Shown one piece after another: positions 59,827 to 64,000 of a stretch of 64,000 nucleotides of DNA. This DNA comes from Rhodamnia argentea. Its lineage: Eukaryota > Streptophyta > Magnoliopsida > Myrtales > Myrtaceae. Position numbers and translations under genes: made by a program. The DNA is taken from NCBI RefSeq assembly GCF_020921035.1, contig NC_063160.1, positions 22,169,595-22,233,594 on the forward strand. The letters are read 5' to 3'. Each line of letters begins with the position of its first letter. Within the stretch, counting starts at the first letter, position 1. Below the pieces are notes generated by a model. That model was not told the DNA's origin and did no database searches. It saw only the letters and a program-made list of their open reading frames with translations.

Positions 59827-61830
59827 TTCTCCCACTTGGGAGAATATTAATTGAAACTGCATCGTTGCGCACCTCTATGCAGGTCTAGAAATTATTCTTA
59901 ACAGTCAATCGGATCCCATAAAGTCTCAAATACAAAATCATGGCAGTAATCGCATCAGCATACACAGAGCCATCCATGGTCACAAGTGCTCTTAACTCTA
60001 CCGATATGGATTCAATATGATAGTGTGACAATTGGATAACACCTCACAAAATAGTGATACTTTATGTGTTATCCCCTTTGTTAGTCACTATTCTCTCTTC
60101 TTTATGTGTCACGAAACTTGATGTGCCACAAGAGAATATCTTTTATGATTTCAATGAACCTACATATGTTTTATCTTTATAGTTAACTTTACTTTTTGTG
60201 TAACAAGACATATCCTTAATGCTAGTAACTGAATATACCCAGCCTTTATTCAAGGTTTACACATATCTTGAGATTTTCAAGCGATATATGTATTCAACAT
60301 CACCTTAATTATAAATGCTTTATTACATGTAATAGAATTGATACATATCAAGATGTTACAAATTGTAATAAATACAGATGTAAACTTTATTATAGCAAAC
60401 ACCGAAAATAGCTCCCACCGAACAACCACATCCAATGATGCCACCGAGCCCATGTTAATGACATGTCGGTTCAAATACACAGGGACGAACACCTTTATTC
60501 AATGGGTCTACAGCCATATCATCTGTGGAAATATGCTCTACTTTAATGTCAACATTTTCAATTGTTTCCTTTATGGTAAAAAACTTGATCGCCAGATATT
60601 TAGACCATTTGAGACCTCTCTTGTTGTTAATAAACAACATTGCATAACTATTGTTATAATACAATTATATGGGCCTCTTTGCAAAATTAAATACGATCAA
60701 CTCCCTAACGAGGTTTTGAAGCCGAATAACTTGAGTAGCAACCTAAAAGCATGCTATAAACTTCGCTTGCATGATAGAGGATAACATAGATTTCTGTTTC
60801 TCACTTTTCCTTTATACTACATCGCTTGCTCACATAAAAATGTATCCTATTATCAATCTCTTGTCATCCCGATAACTAGTAAGGTCTAAATCCGAATACT
60901 CTACTAGCTGCAAGTCCTTAAATTGTTTGTGAATCAGCATGTAGTCTTTTGTTCTCTTTCGGTACCATAAAACTGTCTTGGCAGCAATCCATTAATCATT
61001 TACTGGATTTGACGGACATCTGCCGCAAGTTGCAAAAGCAATGTTTGGGTTTATCAACATCCGTATGACGACATTGCAATAGATTCAGTTTATCACCCTT
61101 AATGATAGGAGTAATTCCTGGCTTGTAGTGCTATATACCGAATCTTTCAATAATACGATCGACTTATGTCCTCTCAGACAAACCCAATACCCGGCAAGAA
61201 CGATCCTTATGGATCTCAATGCCTATGACAAAAGACGTATTTTCAAGGTTCTTTATGATAAGATGTTTTGACAACATTCGCTTCGCCTTATGCAATCTTT
61301 GTCCTTGAAATAACCAAATGAAGCGACAATATTATGAAACTTCGAATATTATTGTCTAGAAACTTTGCTTGAGGTCATAAATAGACTATTTTAGTCTACA
61401 TATAAGCTTTACCTGAATCATCACCTGCAAAGCTTTCAAGTTGTACTACATAGACTTCCTCATTAAGATCTCCATTCGGAAAAGTAGTTTCGACCTCCAT
61501 CTAGTGTAACTCCATATCATAATGAGCTACAAAAGCCATGGTCACTTTGAAAGAATCTTTAGAAGAGACTGGAGAAAAAGTTGCTTCATAGTCTACTTCT
61601 TCTCTCCGAGTGAAAACCTTTGCTACCAGTCCGGCTTTAAACTTCTCAATCTTTTCTTTGGAGTCCATTTTTGTCTTATACACCCATTTACAGCCGATGA
61701 GCTTGTAACCCTCAGCAATTCAATAGACTCCCAAACACCATTATATTTCATAGACTGCATCTCGTCTTTTATTACATCCAACCACATATATGATTGAATT
61801 GGCTAAGAGAGGGAAAGAAAAGGTTCTTGA
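59827..61830 (-). mobile_element. Degraded Ty1/copia pol remnant (RT and RNase H)
   Basis: Minus-strand pieces: a reverse-transcriptase start (KMDSKEKIEKFKAGLVAKVF, YEATFSPVSSKDSFKVTMAF, 61683-61501), preceded by a frameshifted WLDVIKDEMQSMKYNGVWE block up to about 61800. The C-terminal RNase H end is IEHISTDDMAVDPLNKG-like (KVEHISTDDMAVDPLNKG, about 60560-60480). Between them the frame is broken by many stops, though short copia-like words persist. The order RT, RNase H, polypurine tract, LTR is that of a copia element. It is clearly inactive; gag, integrase and the 5' LTR were not found. Confidence 0.8.
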
Positions 61831-63833
61831 TGATGCTCTAGGTAGACCAATGAGTTGAAATGCGTTGAGTGATCTTTAAGTCTACTCACCCCTACAATGT
61901 TCGCGCATTTATGTCGCATGCGATGCGATCCGTTAAAAGTGAAATTTATAGCTAGAGAATACACCAATGGCGAAATATGATGTTGCGCTTGTTTTCTTTT
62001 TTCTCTTTTCTTTCATTGTCGCAGTGCCAACCTAAAGGTAATGTCTTGTTCGAACAATTCTATCATATTTGATTACTAAACAACTAACCTTCCGTTATTG
62101 GACATGTAATGTACTAGATATCATTAAATCCCATAATTTATCTTTAGGCTTTTCCGAAAGTTTATATTATAAATAAAAAGGATTACTTGAAAATCGAAGT
62201 TTCAAAAGTTTTGTGTGGTTCAAAATCAATCTAACGTGCAAGAAACCTTCGAATATCTCTTTTTATTTGGAAATAGGAAGATACCGGTTTGTGATGATAA
62301 AGGAATTCAATTATATTGTGTATACTAGTTTTTTATCTATGTTTTTTTATAGTTAAAATAGAAAAGTTTATAAATCTACCTGATGACCTAATTTAAACTA
62401 GCAAATAGTTTATATTAAATCTTAATCTAAATTATGTAATATCCTATATGGTTATGCAATTTCTAAAACATGCAATTGCATCCATCCTAAATGCAAGCAA
62501 TATTTTTTTGTATTAATCTTTTTACTAGGAATACTTTCTAAATTAATGTCATACGACATATCTAAATGATTGAACATATAGTAAGTATTCACCACGATCA
62601 ATGTAGGAAGCAAATTTCATAGAGGATCCAATCTTTCATCACAAAGATCGAATGCCCAATTACATAACGACTCAAAAGGGGAAACATGCCTGTTCGAGAT
62701 GTCTACACTCAAATCAAATCGCGTTAGAATCACAATGTTCCAAATTAGATAGCTTGATATTTGATTTATGTATTATTTAGGAAATTACCTAAATGGAAAA
62801 TAGACTCCAGCGACAAGGGGAACACGAAAGTCATCCTGACTAAAGTAACTTAGTCCAAAATGCGATCGACTTTGGGAAATCTCCATCAAATGACTTTCGC
62901 TGACCTGCCAACACACATGTAATTAGAGAAAGAAATCATAGCATTCTCGTAATCCTCCTCTTTTGGTATTAATAATTCGTCTTACTTAAGATGCAACTTG
63001 GCAAGGTGCTAATGGCCCAATAATGATAACTGGAGGACTAATTAATCAGCCCCAACAACCAGGCGTACACTATATTTATAATGCCCGATGCATTCTTCGA
63101 GATCTAAACTTTTCAACGCTCGCAGTCACGGTCAAGAGAACGAAGGGAATGATGTCCGACGGCCTGTGACTTTTTCGCCGACTAGCACAAGAAAGAGCGA
63201 AGAGGGAAGGATAGCGCATTGAAATTTAAAGTGACACCCATTTAAAAAAAAGGTCAATCTGGGTTTAAAACACATTTTGACCGGTCCACTTGATGTGAAT
63301 ATTTTGTGTCTACTGAATAAATTGGTTTCTTAGGACTAACTATTATATACGGAAATAAAATCCAATGTGATGTTGTCTAATTCCCTAAATGAACTACTTA
63401 ATATGTTTTTTTTTCAATGAATATGCGATCCCTCTCTCTTTCTTTTTTTTTTTTTTGGTCAAAAGATGCGATCTCTGTTTTATTTGCTTTTTTCTTTTCA
63501 TAATTTTAATATTTTTTTGTTATAGTGAAATGAAACTAAATTATTTGAAAAAAATTAACTATTTGCCGAAGCAGATACGAGCTAGAATCTACATGCATGA
63601 ATCAAATCTATATGTCGAATGCAACACATAATTTGAACACCGAAACAACACTTTCCAACACGACCCCGGATATATCGAAATTCACATTAATGAACCGTTG
63701 TCCTAAGTTTGGGACTATTCAATCCTGGACTTCATATAATGCTGGAAATTGAAGTAAGATTGATCGAACATAATATGGACATGCTAGATGACGCAAAGAT
63801 ATGCAAACCCAATGTGGATACCTTATACTAGTG
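61831..63833. other. AT-rich intergenic DNA, no feature recognised
   Basis: About 2 kb with no supported coding sequence, RNA gene or clear repeat. Homopolymer T runs occur near 63405 and 63443-63455. The 80-codon frame at 63389-63631 is low-complexity T-rich sequence. Confidence 0.5.
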
Positions 63834-64000
63834 AGTGCCATTTGGGCCCGTGGGCCCGGAACCGGCCCGTTGACCGGCCCGTTGACCGGGCCCACGGTTC
63901 CAACCCGGAACCGGCGGTTCCGGGCCGGTTCCGAACCGCAAAAAAAAAAAAAAAAAAAAGATGGTGGGCCCGGGCGAGAGCCGTTGGGCTCTCGCCCCGC
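63834..64000. mobile_element. Second GC-rich hAT-like repeat, cut by window end
   Basis: Shares the vocabulary of the 47527-47832 element: gggcccg, ggaaccggcccgttgaccgg, ggaaccggcggttcc, and an internal A-run (63940-63958). It starts near gagtgccatttgggcccg. The right end lies beyond the window. Confidence 0.5.

Overview
The window is nuclear DNA from a flowering plant, most likely a core eudicot. It has split genes with GT-AG introns in AT-rich intergenic DNA, two classes of pentatricopeptide-repeat (PPR) genes, a GAUT glycosyltransferase, a class VII receptor-like cytoplasmic kinase, an NLP transcription factor, and MITE/copia debris. The species cannot be fixed from sequence alone. I found no credible new biological system. 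The real value lies in resolving the gene models and in some structural oddities.

Layout: (1) 1-1704, + strand: 3' end of an NLP1-type (RWP-RK/PB1) nitrate-response factor. (2) 4679-7770, - strand: P-class PPR protein (At2g17140 type) whose last 37 codons lie in a second exon. (3) 9675-31731, - strand: one 22-kb Niemann-Pick C1 gene, resolved here into 39 coding exons (about 1300 aa), with a MITE, a probable SINE, a foldback array and an exon-bearing tandem duplication in its introns. (4) 32985-35213, - strand: PLS-class PPR protein (At2g17210 type). (5) 35677-39454, - strand: GAUT3-type galacturonosyltransferase, 7 exons. (6) 41165-43239, - strand: RLCK (At2g17220 type), 6 exons. (7) 43240-49693: intergenic, with a decayed bromodomain-gene fragment, an in-frame 147-bp tandem repeat, a hAT-like MITE and a probable solo LTR. 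(8) 49694-56735, + strand: HEAT INTOLERANT 4 (HIT4)-like gene, 14 exons. (9) 56736-64000: no intact gene; a GDP-mannose dehydratase pseudogene abutting a degraded Ty1/copia element, then AT-rich DNA and the start of a second GC-rich hAT-like repeat.

The genes do not form a pathway. They look like a conserved chromosomal neighbourhood. From memory of Arabidopsis locus names, the homologues fall into two blocks: At2g17140/17150/17210/17220 (PPR, NLP1, PPR, RLCK) and At4g38270/38340/38350 (GAUT3, NLP3, NPC1). The window therefore appears to keep, interleaved, genes that Arabidopsis split between two duplicated blocks. Exon boundaries were derived by hand from splice sites, reading phase and remembered family conservation; they need RNA support.
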